Source: Verrucomicrobiota bacterium (GTDB lineage: Bacteria; Verrucomicrobiota; Verrucomicrobiia; Chthoniobacterales; UBA10450). From it: DNA of 6,451 nt. Under the pieces are notes generated by a model. That model saw only the letters and a program-made list of their open reading frames with translations, was not told the DNA's origin and did no database searches. Position 1 is the stretch's first letter. Every line of letters starts with the position of its first letter. Of the stretch, positions 1 to 5,544 are shown piece by piece. The translations under genes were made by a program, and so were the position numbers. The DNA lies in the NCBI GenBank assembly GCA_003219945.1, contig QHQV01000323.1, positions 1 through 6,451 on the forward strand. Direction: 5' to 3'.

Positions 1-681
1 TTTTAGTCCGATTACTTCGTTAAGATACTGGTGATCGAGTTCGGCGCGCAACGCACGGATACAGGTTTCGATTTCGTCGTAGCACACCAAAGGCCGCTTG
101 GAATCGAGTTGTTCCGCTCGAAATGTGAGTCGGCACCCATAATTGTGTCCGTGCGGCGCAGTAGCCGGCCCAAACAGCCGCACGTTTTCCTCCGGGCTCA
201 AATGCAGCGACATCGTTCTACGCGCGGCTGAGAATTCAAACCAATAATTCGCTTCGCAAGCGCCGGTGAAATAGTAGGTCGCGCTGCGCTCGGGTGACTC
301 GCTCAAGTGGCAAACACACAGGTTTGCTCCGACGTCCGAAAACAGCGACGCGACATCGCAATAAAGCTGACGGGCAACGTTCTCTGGAGTCGGCGAAATT
401 TCGCGAAAGGACGGATTGTCCTGGTTTAGAAATTTGTGATCGAAACCATCGCGAAGAACCTTTTCGGCGCGCTCCTTAATTTCGCTGATGTTGATCAACA
501 TCCCAGTTGCTGGATCGACCGGACCGGTGAAGACGAAATAGGTAATGTAATTGCGTCCGCTGCCATAGCGCGCACTTGTTTCCGGTCCGAACGCTGTCGC
601 GTTCTCTTTGTCAGTCCAACCGGCGATCTTTAAGCGCCGCGATGCGTAAAATTCCAGGCGTTTGCTGACGGTCAGGAGCAT
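1..681 (-). CDS. Tandem 6-pyruvoyl-tetrahydropterin synthase (PTPS/QueD-like) protein, 3'-truncated by window edge
   Basis: An open minus-strand frame of 227 codons runs from ATG 681-679 to the window edge without a stop. PTPS-family enzymes convert dihydroneopterin triphosphate to 6-pyruvoyl- or 6-carboxy-tetrahydropterin. Two copies of the fold are visible. Copy 1 (about residues 1-140) has GMLINISEIK at 60-69, FDHKFLN at 80-86, PTPEN at 97-101 and a Glu in LSES at 126-129. Copy 2 starts at FEFSAARR (148-155), has HGHNY at 177-181 and LDHQYLN at 215-221, and continues off the edge. Copy 1 lacks the HGH zinc pair (GSGRNY at 40-45). In both copies the usual AAH zinc histidine is Arg, and no Cys sits at the usual catalytic position before HGHNY. 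Copy 1 keeps the DH and Glu elements and copy 2 keeps HGH, so the copies may complement each other or the activity may have changed. ATG 681 is the only ATG after the in-frame stop at 736-738; no clear ribosome-binding site. Family assignment is firm, substrate is not. Confidence 0.82.
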   Translation of the reverse strand, partial: MLLTVSKRLEFYASRRLKIAGWTDKENATAFGPETSARYGSGRNYITYFVFTGPVDPATGMLINISEIKERAEKVLRDGFDHKFLNQDNPSFREISPTPENVARQLYCDVASLFSDVGANLCVCHLSESPERSATYYFTGACEANYWFEFSAARRTMSLHLSPEENVRLFGPATAPHGHNYGCRLTFRAEQLDSKRPLVCYDEIETCIRALRAELDHQYLNEVIGLK

Positions 682-737
682 GAGGTCAACCCGTCTGGCG
701 GGATGCAGACCGAAAGAGACACCGCTAATCCGGAATT

Positions 738-757
738 AGTCAAACAGTTTTTTGACT
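738..757. promoter_or_regulatory. Putative operator copy 1: AGTCAA-N8-TTGACT
   Basis: An inverted repeat with perfect 6-bp arms at 738-743 and 752-757, extendable by one A/T pair to 7-bp arms (738-744 and 751-757). It lies 57 bp upstream of the PTPS start and 29 bp upstream of the regulator start at 787, so it could control both divergent genes. A second repeat with identical arms and spacing lies at 1514-1533; the two 20-bp sites match at 16 positions. A further imperfect inverted repeat, CTAAT-N5-ATTAG at 725-739, overlaps its left edge. Binding by the neighbouring regulator is an inference from position and repetition. Confidence 0.6.
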
Positions 758-786
758 TTCTCCTAACGTCCATGATCTTTGAGTTA

Positions 787-1416
787 ATGAAACATATAGG
801 CTGGCGGGAGCGGTTGTTCAAAAGTACGCGAGGGAAAATCCTTGAGCTTCTGCGGACACGAGAATGCACGGTGAACGATCTGGCTGAGGCTTTGCGCCTG
901 ACTGATAACGCCGTGCGCGCGCATCTTGCCAGCCTGGAGCGCGACAGGCTCGTAATCCATTCGGGCATGAAGCCGGGCTTTCGAAAACCCCACACCACAT
1001 ATGCTCTCGGCCCGGAAGCCGAACAACTTTTTCCGAAAGCCTACGGGCGACTGGTCTCGCTTTTGATGTCGATATTCTCGCGTCAGATTGAGCCGAGAAA
1101 TTTGCGCGCCGGCATGCGCGCCGCTGGCCGAAAGGTCGCGGGCCGACATCTCCACGAGTTGCGTGGCAAAACGCGACAGCAAAGAATTGATGCTGCACTC
1201 GGCGTTCTCAAGGAACTGGGCGGCTCGGCCCGCTTTAAGGAAGAAGACGGAAAACACTTCATCTACGGCAACGGCTGTCCGATTGCTGCGGCTACTGCGA
1301 ATCATCCCGAAGCATGTCTGCTTGCGGAATCGTTGCTCACAGAGATAATTGGCTCACCTGTGAAAGAGCACTGCGTCCGCGGACCAACTCCTTCGTGCTG
1401 CTTTGAAGTGAAATAG
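787..1416 (+). CDS. Winged-helix transcriptional regulator with C-terminal cysteine cluster (SufR/ArsR-like)
   Basis: A DNA-binding regulator. The frame is open from ATG 703 (237 residues); ATGs at 772 and 787 are also in frame. I list 787 because a probable operator (738-757) would otherwise lie inside the gene and the shorter protein starts just before the DNA-binding domain; 772 is equally possible, and no start has a strong ribosome-binding site. Numbered from 703, residues 39-104 form a winged helix-turn-helix, with the recognition region around TVNDLAEALRLTDNAVRAHL (56-75). The middle is rich in Arg and helical. The C-terminus carries Cys192, Cys205, Cys224, Cys232 and Cys233. The C-x12-C-x27-C pattern of 192/205/233 resembles the Fe-S ligands of SufR-type repressors as I recall them, suggesting a redox- or iron-responsive switch. 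It is divergent from the PTPS gene and followed by a DoxX-like gene bearing the same putative operator. Ligand and targets are inferred. Confidence 0.8.
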   Translation: MKHIGWRERLFKSTRGKILELLRTRECTVNDLAEALRLTDNAVRAHLASLERDRLVIHSGMKPGFRKPHTTYALGPEAEQLFPKAYGRLVSLLMSIFSRQIEPRNLRAGMRAAGRKVAGRHLHELRGKTRQQRIDAALGVLKELGGSARFKEEDGKHFIYGNGCPIAAATANHPEACLLAESLLTEIIGSPVKEHCVRGPTPSCCFEVK

Positions 1417-1470
1417 CCACGGCGTGGCAAATTTCAATTAGTCACGAGGGGGCACAGACGTCCAGTGACC
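1414..1470. repeat. Short palindromic repeat remnants after the regulator
   Basis: GCCACG-G-CGTGGC at 1416-1428 is a perfect palindrome overlapping the regulator's stop codon. Some 20 bp later TTAGTCACG followed by AGGGGGC starts at 1438, with GTCAC/GTGAC arms at 1441-1445 and 1465-1469. A close relative of the second unit, TTAGCCACGGGGGC, begins at the end of folE on the minus strand (2063 leftward). These look like decayed copies of a dispersed intergenic repeat. The first palindrome might also act as a terminator stem, but no T-tract follows it. Confidence 0.4.
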
Positions 1471-1513
1471 ACCAGCTTCGTATCCGTACCAAGGAATGGT
1501 TTTTGAAGTAAAT

Positions 1514-1533
1514 AGTCAAATAATATATTGACT
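1514..1533. promoter_or_regulatory. Putative operator copy 2: AGTCAA-N8-TTGACT
   Basis: Arms at 1514-1519 and 1528-1533 repeat exactly the arms and spacing of the site at 738-757; the A/T-rich spacer is partly conserved (4 of 8 positions). It sits 30 bp before the DoxX-like start. Its right arm, TTGACT, doubles as a good -35 box, so a bound regulator would block polymerase. The same motif before the regulator and before the next gene is the usual arrangement of an autoregulated repressor and its target. I saw no third copy in the other intergenic gaps. Confidence 0.65.
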
Positions 1534-1556
1534 TACTAGGATGAAATAAATAAACT
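1528..1556 (+). promoter_or_regulatory. Putative sigma70-type promoter for the DoxX-like gene
   Basis: TTGACT (1528-1533), a 17-bp spacer and TAAACT (1551-1556) fit a -35/-10 pair. Transcription would start near 1563, right at ATG 1564, implying a leaderless or nearly leaderless mRNA. This agrees with the lack of a Shine-Dalgarno sequence close to the ATG; the only AGG (1538-1540) is too far upstream. An alternative -10, TATATT at 1524-1529 within the operator, would give a longer leader. Confidence 0.45.
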
Positions 1557-1563
1557 TCTTCTT

Positions 1564-1974
1564 ATGAATACAACCACTGACCAATCATACGCTGCCAGCA
1601 CGAGTTCGCCGGCGTATCAGGCATATTGGATCCTTCATGTCGGATTCACAGTTGCTCCCATTCTCGCCGGTTTGGACAAGTTCTTTCACCTGCTGGTCAA
1701 TTGGGACCAGTACCTTCCCGGACTAGTAGCGAACGCTTCACCCGTACCCGCGCACACGCTGATGCTTATTGTCGGCGTAATCGAAGTTGTAGCTGGAATT
1801 GGAGTTTGGTTTAAGCCGAAGATTTTCGCTTATATCGTCGCTGTCTGGCTTGTGGTGATCATAATAAATCTGTTACTGATCCCCGGATACTTCGACATCG
1901 CGCTGCGCGATTTCGGCCTGTTCCTTGCCGTTCTTGCGCTGGCTCGCTTGAGCCAGCAGTACGCTCAGACCTAA
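1564..1974 (+). CDS. Small four-helix membrane protein, DoxX-like
   Basis: This 136-residue protein is mostly hydrophobic. Predicted membrane helices lie at about 21-41, 64-83, 87-107 and 112-129, after a polar 20-residue N-terminus without a signal peptide. The first helix leads into GLDKFFHLLVNWDQYLPG (36-53), a motif seen in DoxX/DoxD-type quinol-oxidase-associated membrane proteins and in many uncharacterised relatives. DoxX relatives have been linked to redox or oxidative-stress complexes, but the function of this branch is not known and I make no reaction claim. It follows the cysteine-cluster regulator by 147 bp and has its own promoter overlapped by the shared operator, so it is probably a direct target of that regulator. 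It ends 85 bp before the convergent folE gene. ATG 1564 is the first in-frame ATG and places the start right after the promoter. The fold is likely, the family name moderate. Confidence 0.7.
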   Translation: MNTTTDQSYAASTSSPAYQAYWILHVGFTVAPILAGLDKFFHLLVNWDQYLPGLVANASPVPAHTLMLIVGVIEVVAGIGVWFKPKIFAYIVAVWLVVIIINLLLIPGYFDIALRDFGLFLAVLALARLSQQYAQT

Positions 1975-2034
1975 AACTGCTCGGCGGACTGGAAGAGCTG
2001 GCAAGCCGTCTCAACGAGGCGAGGTCTAATGACC

Positions 2035-2051
2035 GCGTCTGACACAGACGC
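2035..2051. repeat. Perfect stem-loop between convergent genes
   Basis: GCGTCTG (2035-2041), loop ACA, CAGACGC (2045-2051): a 7-bp stem in the 85-bp gap between the DoxX-like gene and folE. Its place between convergent genes suits a bidirectional terminator, but neither strand has a U-tract after the stem. On the minus strand it belongs to the TTAGCCACGGGGGC repeat-like unit that begins at the folE stop codon, so it may be a repeat remnant. Confidence 0.4.
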
Positions 2052-2059
2052 CCCCGTGG

Positions 2060-2698
2060 CTAATCGTTCAGCAACGAGAGAAACTCGGAACGCGTTCGCG
2101 CATCCTCTTTGAAAACGCCGAGCAGGCACGATGTTTTCATCACAGAGTTTTGCTTCTCAACGCCGCGCATCATCATGCAGAGATGTTTGGCCTCAATGAC
2201 AACCCCTACGCCGCGAGGATGCAGTGCCTTCATTAACGCGTCCGCAATTTGCATCGTCAGGTTCTCCTGGATCTGAAGTCGCCGCGCGAACATGTCCACA
2301 ATGCGCGCGGTCTTCGACAGGCCAACGACCTTTCCGTCGGGGATGTAAGCAACGTGCGCTTTGCCGATGAATGGAATCAAGTGGTGCTCACATAGCGAAT
2401 AGAGTTCGATGTCTTTGACGAGAATGATTTCACTGGCTTCGGACTCGAAGAGCGCATTGTTAATTATTCCATCCAAGCTCTGCCTGTAACCGGCGGTCAA
2501 AAATTCGAATGCACGCGCAGCGCGGCCCGGTGTTCTAACCAACCCTTCGCGCTGCGGATCCTCGCCAATGGCTTCGAGCAGACCGAGAAACGATTGCTCC
2601 ATGTTCGCGACCCGAGCGGCACCGCAGGGTTGAATTTTGCTGATCCGGCGTTCAGCTGCTTGCAACTCAGTTTCAGTTTCGGAATTTCCGTCCCGCAT
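2060..2698 (-). CDS. folE: GTP cyclohydrolase I
   Basis: FolE hydrolyses GTP to 7,8-dihydroneopterin triphosphate and formate in the cytosol, the entry step to folate and to tetrahydrobiopterin-type pterins. The 212-residue length is normal. Zinc ligands are Cys103 and His106 in CEHHLIPF and Cys174 in KHLCMMMRG; their spacing (3 and 68) equals that of E. coli Cys110/His113/Cys181. Active-site residues Ser128-Lys129, Gln144-Glu145, His172 and Arg178 are also present, as is [12 protein letters not shown] near the C-terminus. It is the last gene of the leftward hpd-hmgA-folE group, 151 bp after hmgA. Together with the PTPS-fold gene further left it suggests pterin cofactor supply, perhaps for phenylalanine hydroxylase; a plain folate role remains possible. 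No good Shine-Dalgarno precedes ATG 2698; an internal Met33 (codon at 2600-2602) just before the conserved core is an alternative start. Confidence 0.95.
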   Translation of the reverse strand: MRDGNSETETELQAAERRISKIQPCGAARVANMEQSFLGLLEAIGEDPQREGLVRTPGRAARAFEFLTAGYRQSLDGIINNALFESEASEIILVKDIELYSLCEHHLIPFIGKAHVAYIPDGKVVGLSKTARIVDMFARRLQIQENLTMQIADALMKALHPRGVGVVIEAKHLCMMMRGVEKQNSVMKTSCLLGVFKEDARTRSEFLSLLND

Positions 2699-2763
2699 GG
2701 GGATACTTTAGCCTGAGTACACGCCGCCTCAAGGAGCGGTGTTCTAAGCGCTTAGCTGTGGGG

Positions 2764-2842
2764 CCGGCGGGCGTCCCGTGCCGGAGCCGTTGAATGGCAG
2801 GCAAGATGCCTGGCCGCCCAACAGACCTGGAAGCCCGTGCGA
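2764..2842. repeat. Cluster of small foldback modules between hmgA and folE
   Basis: Three successive imperfect hairpin units fill this gap: CCGGC/GCCGG arms at 2764-2768 and 2780-2784 around GGGCGTCCC; CAGGC-AAGAT-GCCTG at 2798-2812; and a decayed palindrome around CCTGGAAG at 2821-2838. Units such as GGCAGGCAAGATGCCTG and CAGGCTGGAAGCCTG recur in intergenic regions of some Verrucomicrobia as I remember them. They may affect mRNA stability or partly terminate transcription between hmgA and folE. No coding capacity is apparent. Confidence 0.5.
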
Positions 2843-2849
2843 CTACGAA

Positions 2850-4034
2850 TTATTCTAGCCAGCTCTGCGGATATTTTTGGTCGTCGAGCGCAACAGCTTG
2901 CTCAGTGAGCTCGAGTGTATGTTGCGTGTCGAACATCACCGCCAACTCTTCGGTTCGCGTAGCGTTCTTGCTTGCCATGATCGTACCAGGATGCGGCCCG
3001 TGCGGAATACCGCGCGGATGCAGCGTGATCGAAGCCGGTTCAATTCCCCGACGCGACCCGAAATTGCCGCGCACGTAAAACAAAACTTCGTCGGCCTCGA
3101 CGTTATCGTGCACCCACGGGATCCTGACCGCCTCTGGATGCGTATCGAGCATGCGTGGAGCAAATGTGCAGACGACATAACCGCGAATCTCGAATGTTTG
3201 ATGGATTGGCGGCGGTTGGTGGACCGTGCCGGTAATTGGCTCGAAGTCCTGGGCATTAAATGTGAACGGATAAACGTATCCGTCCCAGCCGACGACATCA
3301 AAGGGATGATGCGCCATCGTCACCTGAGTCCAACGCGGGCCGTCCTTCACTAAAATCTCAGTATCTTCATCCTTGTCGATCGTCAGCGGTTCGGTTGGGC
3401 CGTGGAGGTCGCGCTCGGAGTATGGCGAGCCCATCTTTATCTGGCCCTCTTTGTTCATATAACGGTGCGGAATTCGGACCGGCCCCACGGATTCGAGAAT
3501 CAGGTAATCTTCTTCTTCCACATTGTCTGGAACGAGCCGGTATGTGATGCCGCGCGGAATCACGATGTAATCTTCAGCGCGATATAGCTGTTTTCCGAAA
3601 ACGGATTCGAGTGTGCCGCCACCTTTGAAGACGAAGATGATCTCGTCCGCGCCGCCGTTGCGATAATACTGAAATTTGTCGTAAGCCTTTTCAGGGCGCG
3701 AGCGATACGCCACCACGTCCTGGTTAAACAAAATCGGAATCCGTCCGGTGTAGAAATCTCCGTTGCGCGGAATATTCGCCGTTTTCAGGTGATGATGACG
3801 CAAGGGGCTGTCCGTAGCTTTCTTAAGTTCCTCGCATTTCAGAAGCTTCACGTTGCGAACACGTGTCGGCGGCCGCAGGTGATACATGATTGAGAACGCC
3901 TCGTTGAAACCTTCGGTCGTAACTACGTGCTCGTAGTAGATGCCTTCGTTCTTGTAACCCGGTCCCTCGCCATTGCGGTGGAACCAGATATGATGCTTTC
4001 GCGGTATCTCGCCAATTTTTAGGTAATACGGCAT
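2850..4034 (-). CDS. hmgA: Homogentisate 1,2-dioxygenase
   Basis: HmgA is a non-haem Fe(II) enzyme that opens the ring of homogentisate to maleylacetoacetate, the second oxygenase step of tyrosine breakdown. The 394-residue protein is of the shorter bacterial type and cupin-like. Probable iron ligands are His309 and Glu316 in VHDNVEADEVLFY and His345 in IPHGPHPG; HHPFDVVGWDG (242-252) is the family signature leading to the active site, and His272 in TVHQPPPIHQ probably matches the catalytic base of the human enzyme. The His-to-Glu spacing is 7 here against 6 in the human protein, a variation I believe is common in bacterial forms. The gene lies 171 bp downstream of hpd, which makes its substrate, and 151 bp before folE. 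ATG 4034-4032 has a strong ribosome-binding site ten bases upstream. No frameshift or missing key residue is visible. Confidence 0.93.
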   Translation of the reverse strand: MPYYLKIGEIPRKHHIWFHRNGEGPGYKNEGIYYEHVVTTEGFNEAFSIMYHLRPPTRVRNVKLLKCEELKKATDSPLRHHHLKTANIPRNGDFYTGRIPILFNQDVVAYRSRPEKAYDKFQYYRNGGADEIIFVFKGGGTLESVFGKQLYRAEDYIVIPRGITYRLVPDNVEEEDYLILESVGPVRIPHRYMNKEGQIKMGSPYSERDLHGPTEPLTIDKDEDTEILVKDGPRWTQVTMAHHPFDVVGWDGYVYPFTFNAQDFEPITGTVHQPPPIHQTFEIRGYVVCTFAPRMLDTHPEAVRIPWVHDNVEADEVLFYVRGNFGSRRGIEPASITLHPRGIPHGPHPGTIMASKNATRTEELAVMFDTQHTLELTEQAVALDDQKYPQSWLE

Positions 4035-4044
4035 GATCTATTTA

Positions 4045-4050
4045 CCTCCT
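4045..4050 (-). promoter_or_regulatory. Ribosome-binding site of hmgA
   Basis: Read on the minus strand this is AGGAGG followed by T, ten bases before ATG 4034. It fixes the hmgA start and shows hmgA is translated independently of hpd despite the repeat between them. Confidence 0.75.
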
Positions 4051-4065
4051 TTGAATTCAGACTGA

Positions 4066-4193
4066 CTCCTCACCCTCCCCTCTCCTCTTGTTTAAGAGGC
4101 GAGGCGACCCGCTCACGCTTGGTCGCAGCGGGCAATTGATTGGATCTATTCCGCCGCCTCTCCCCTCGAGGGGAGAGGATTGAGGTGAGGGGT
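4066..4193. repeat. Foldback (MITE-like) intergenic repeat between hpd and hmgA
   Basis: The 171-bp gap is almost filled by an element with imperfect inverted ends: CCTCACC at 4068-4074 and GGTGAGG at 4184-4190, each beside CT/GA-rich tracts. Inside are a perfect 22-bp palindrome (4157-4178, 11-bp arms meeting at CTCGAG) and a hairpin CCCGCT/AGCGGG (4108-4113, 4127-4132). This resembles the common CCCTCACCC...GAGGGGAGAGG type of dispersed repeat found across several phyla. It has no open reading frame. In the leftward mRNA it would fold strongly and could attenuate or stabilise hmgA relative to hpd. Confidence 0.6.
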
Positions 4194-4205
4194 GCTCATT
4201 CATCA

Positions 4206-5345
4206 CTATAAATTGCCTCGTGCGGCCTGCTCGCGTTCGATGGCTTCGAACAGCGCTTTGAAATTGCCTTTGCCAAAACTCTTTGCGCCTTTGCGTTGAA
4301 TAATTTCAAAGAAGAGCGTCGGGCGATCTTGTATCGGCTTCGAGAAAATCTGGAGCAGATAACCTTCATTATCGCGATCGACAAGAATCCCGAGCTGCTT
4401 CAGCGCGTTCAGTTCTTCGTCGATGTGTCCTACGCGATCCAGCAACGTGTCGTAGTAAGTCGAAGGCACTTTCAGGAACTCGAGCCCACGATCCTGTAGA
4501 TTGGTCACGGTTTCGATGATGTTGTTCGTCGCCATCGCGATGTGCTGCACGCCTTCGCCGTCGTAAAAATCGAGGTATTCTTCCACCTGCGATTTCTTTT
4601 TGCCTTCCGCGGGTTCGTTGATTGGAAATTTCACGAACCCATTTCCGTTACTCATCACCTTGCTCATCAATGCGGAGTATTCGGTGGAAATGTCTTTGTC
4701 GTCGAAGGTAAGAATGTTGCGGAAGCCCATCACTTCCTCATAAAATTTCACCCATGGGTTCATCTGGTTCCATCCCACGTTGCCGACACAGTGATCCACA
4801 TGCTGCAATCCAGTCTCCGGAGCCCGGAACACCGGCTCCCATCTCCGAAAACCTGGCATAAACGGACCTGTGTAATCATCGCGCTCGACAAACACATGGA
4901 CGACTTCGCCGTAAGTATGGATTCCGCTCAGAACGATTTTGCCATGCTCGTCTGTTAGCGTTTTCGGTTCCATGTAATTTTTGCCGCCGCGCTTCGTGGT
5001 CTCCTTCCAGGCAGAGGTCGCATCCTTCACTTTCAACGCGATCGCCTTCACGCCGTCGCCATGCTTAAGAACGTGGTCGGCAATTGTGTGTTTCGCGCGA
5101 ATCGGTGTGGTCAGAACGAACGTGATCTTGTTCTGCCGGACCACGTAGCTGGCGCGTTCGCGGACCCCGGTTTCGGGTCCGCTGTATGCCACCGGCTGAA
5201 AACCGAGCGCGCCTTGATAAAAATGCGCCGCTTGCTTGGCGTTACCTACGTAAAACTCGATGTGATCTGTCCCTTCTAGCGGCAAAAAATCTTCCTGCAT
5301 GACCGGGGAACTTTTCTTTTTTGGAGCAGCAATTGTCGTTGGCAT
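4206..5345 (-). CDS. hpd: 4-hydroxyphenylpyruvate dioxygenase
   Basis: HPPD converts 4-hydroxyphenylpyruvate, the transamination product of tyrosine, to homogentisate and CO2 using Fe(II) and O2. The 379 residues match the family length and show the two-domain vicinal-oxygen-chelate fold: N-terminal domain from about 24 to 160 (DHIEFYVGNAKQAAHFY, 27-43) and catalytic domain from about 178 on. The iron ligands are His185 (HVDHCVGN), His268 (GVQHIAM) and Glu347 (LFFEIIQRKG). Pro-Ile-Asn-Glu-Pro (241-245), Gln332 in LLQIFSKP and the closing helix with GKGNFKALFEAIE (358-370) are the expected substrate-pocket and gate elements. It is the first gene of the leftward unit, with promoter and strong ribosome-binding site just upstream, and its product feeds hmgA directly. 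A pigment (pyomelanin) or quinone-precursor role is possible where hmgA is inactive, but hmgA looks intact, so catabolism is favoured. Confidence 0.96.
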   Translation of the reverse strand: MPTTIAAPKKKSSPVMQEDFLPLEGTDHIEFYVGNAKQAAHFYQGALGFQPVAYSGPETGVRERASYVVRQNKITFVLTTPIRAKHTIADHVLKHGDGVKAIALKVKDATSAWKETTKRGGKNYMEPKTLTDEHGKIVLSGIHTYGEVVHVFVERDDYTGPFMPGFRRWEPVFRAPETGLQHVDHCVGNVGWNQMNPWVKFYEEVMGFRNILTFDDKDISTEYSALMSKVMSNGNGFVKFPINEPAEGKKKSQVEEYLDFYDGEGVQHIAMATNNIIETVTNLQDRGLEFLKVPSTYYDTLLDRVGHIDEELNALKQLGILVDRDNEGYLLQIFSKPIQDRPTLFFEIIQRKGAKSFGKGNFKALFEAIEREQAARGNL

Positions 5346-5350
5346 GATGA

Positions 5351-5356
5351 CCTCCT
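5351..5356 (-). promoter_or_regulatory. Ribosome-binding site of hpd
   Basis: AGGAGG on the minus strand, five bases before ATG 5345. It is a near-consensus site and decides the hpd start. Confidence 0.8.
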
Positions 5357-5384
5357 AACTTTCTGGCGCCGGGCGCGTCCTTCT

Positions 5385-5412
5385 AATATAGATCGACGGC
5401 CACCCGTCGCAA
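5385..5412 (-). promoter_or_regulatory. Putative promoter of the hpd-hmgA(-folE) unit with internal palindrome
   Basis: Read leftward, TTGCGA (5412-5407), a 16-bp spacer and TATATT (5390-5385) form a plausible sigma70 promoter about 40 bp before hpd. The spacer and -35 edge contain CGACGG-CCAC-CCGTCG (5394-5409), a perfect inverted repeat with 6-bp arms, well placed to be an operator for an unseen regulator. A second inverted repeat, GTTGCGT/ACGCAAC (5414-5420, 5447-5453), lies just upstream. The rest of the 199-bp divergent gap (5346-5544) holds only a weak plus-strand promoter candidate, TTGCTC-N16-CATACT at 5504-5531, for the cyclase gene. Confidence 0.5.
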
Positions 5413-5544
5413 GGTTGCGTGCGCAGGGATAGGAGTCGCACAGCCGACGCAACGTGGGCGCGCGTGATGCTTCAGTAAACACGATCCACGCAAACCATCC
5501 CTGTTGCTCCGCTATGACCCCGATGCATACTTCATTTGCGCCCA

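Noticed and set aside
31..633. Three short plus-strand frames across the first 680 bases
   Set aside because: The minus strand over the same stretch encodes the tandem PTPS protein with clear family motifs, so these are shadows.
680..739. Plus-strand mini-ORF of 19 codons preceded by AGGAG, a possible leader peptide before the regulator
   Set aside because: Its Shine-Dalgarno-like stretch and ATG are the complement of the first PTPS codons, and it ends inside the operator-like repeat; coincidence is more likely.
784..1305. Minus-strand frames opposite the regulator (also 672-998 and 818-1198)
   Set aside because: They mirror a gene with a clear winged-helix protein on the plus strand, have no recognisable domain, and overlap one another.
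1538..1549. AGG followed by ATGAAATAA, a possible tiny upstream ORF before the DoxX-like gene
   Set aside because: It encodes only two residues and lies between the proposed -35 and -10 boxes, so it would not be transcribed from that promoter.
2035..2051. Rho-independent terminator between the convergent genes
   Set aside because: The stem is perfect, but no U-tract follows on either strand, so I list it only as a stem-loop/repeat.
2794..3078. 94-residue plus-strand frame over the end of hmgA
   Set aside because: Antisense to the conserved C-terminal iron-ligand region of hmgA; low-complexity Ser/Cys composition with no domain.
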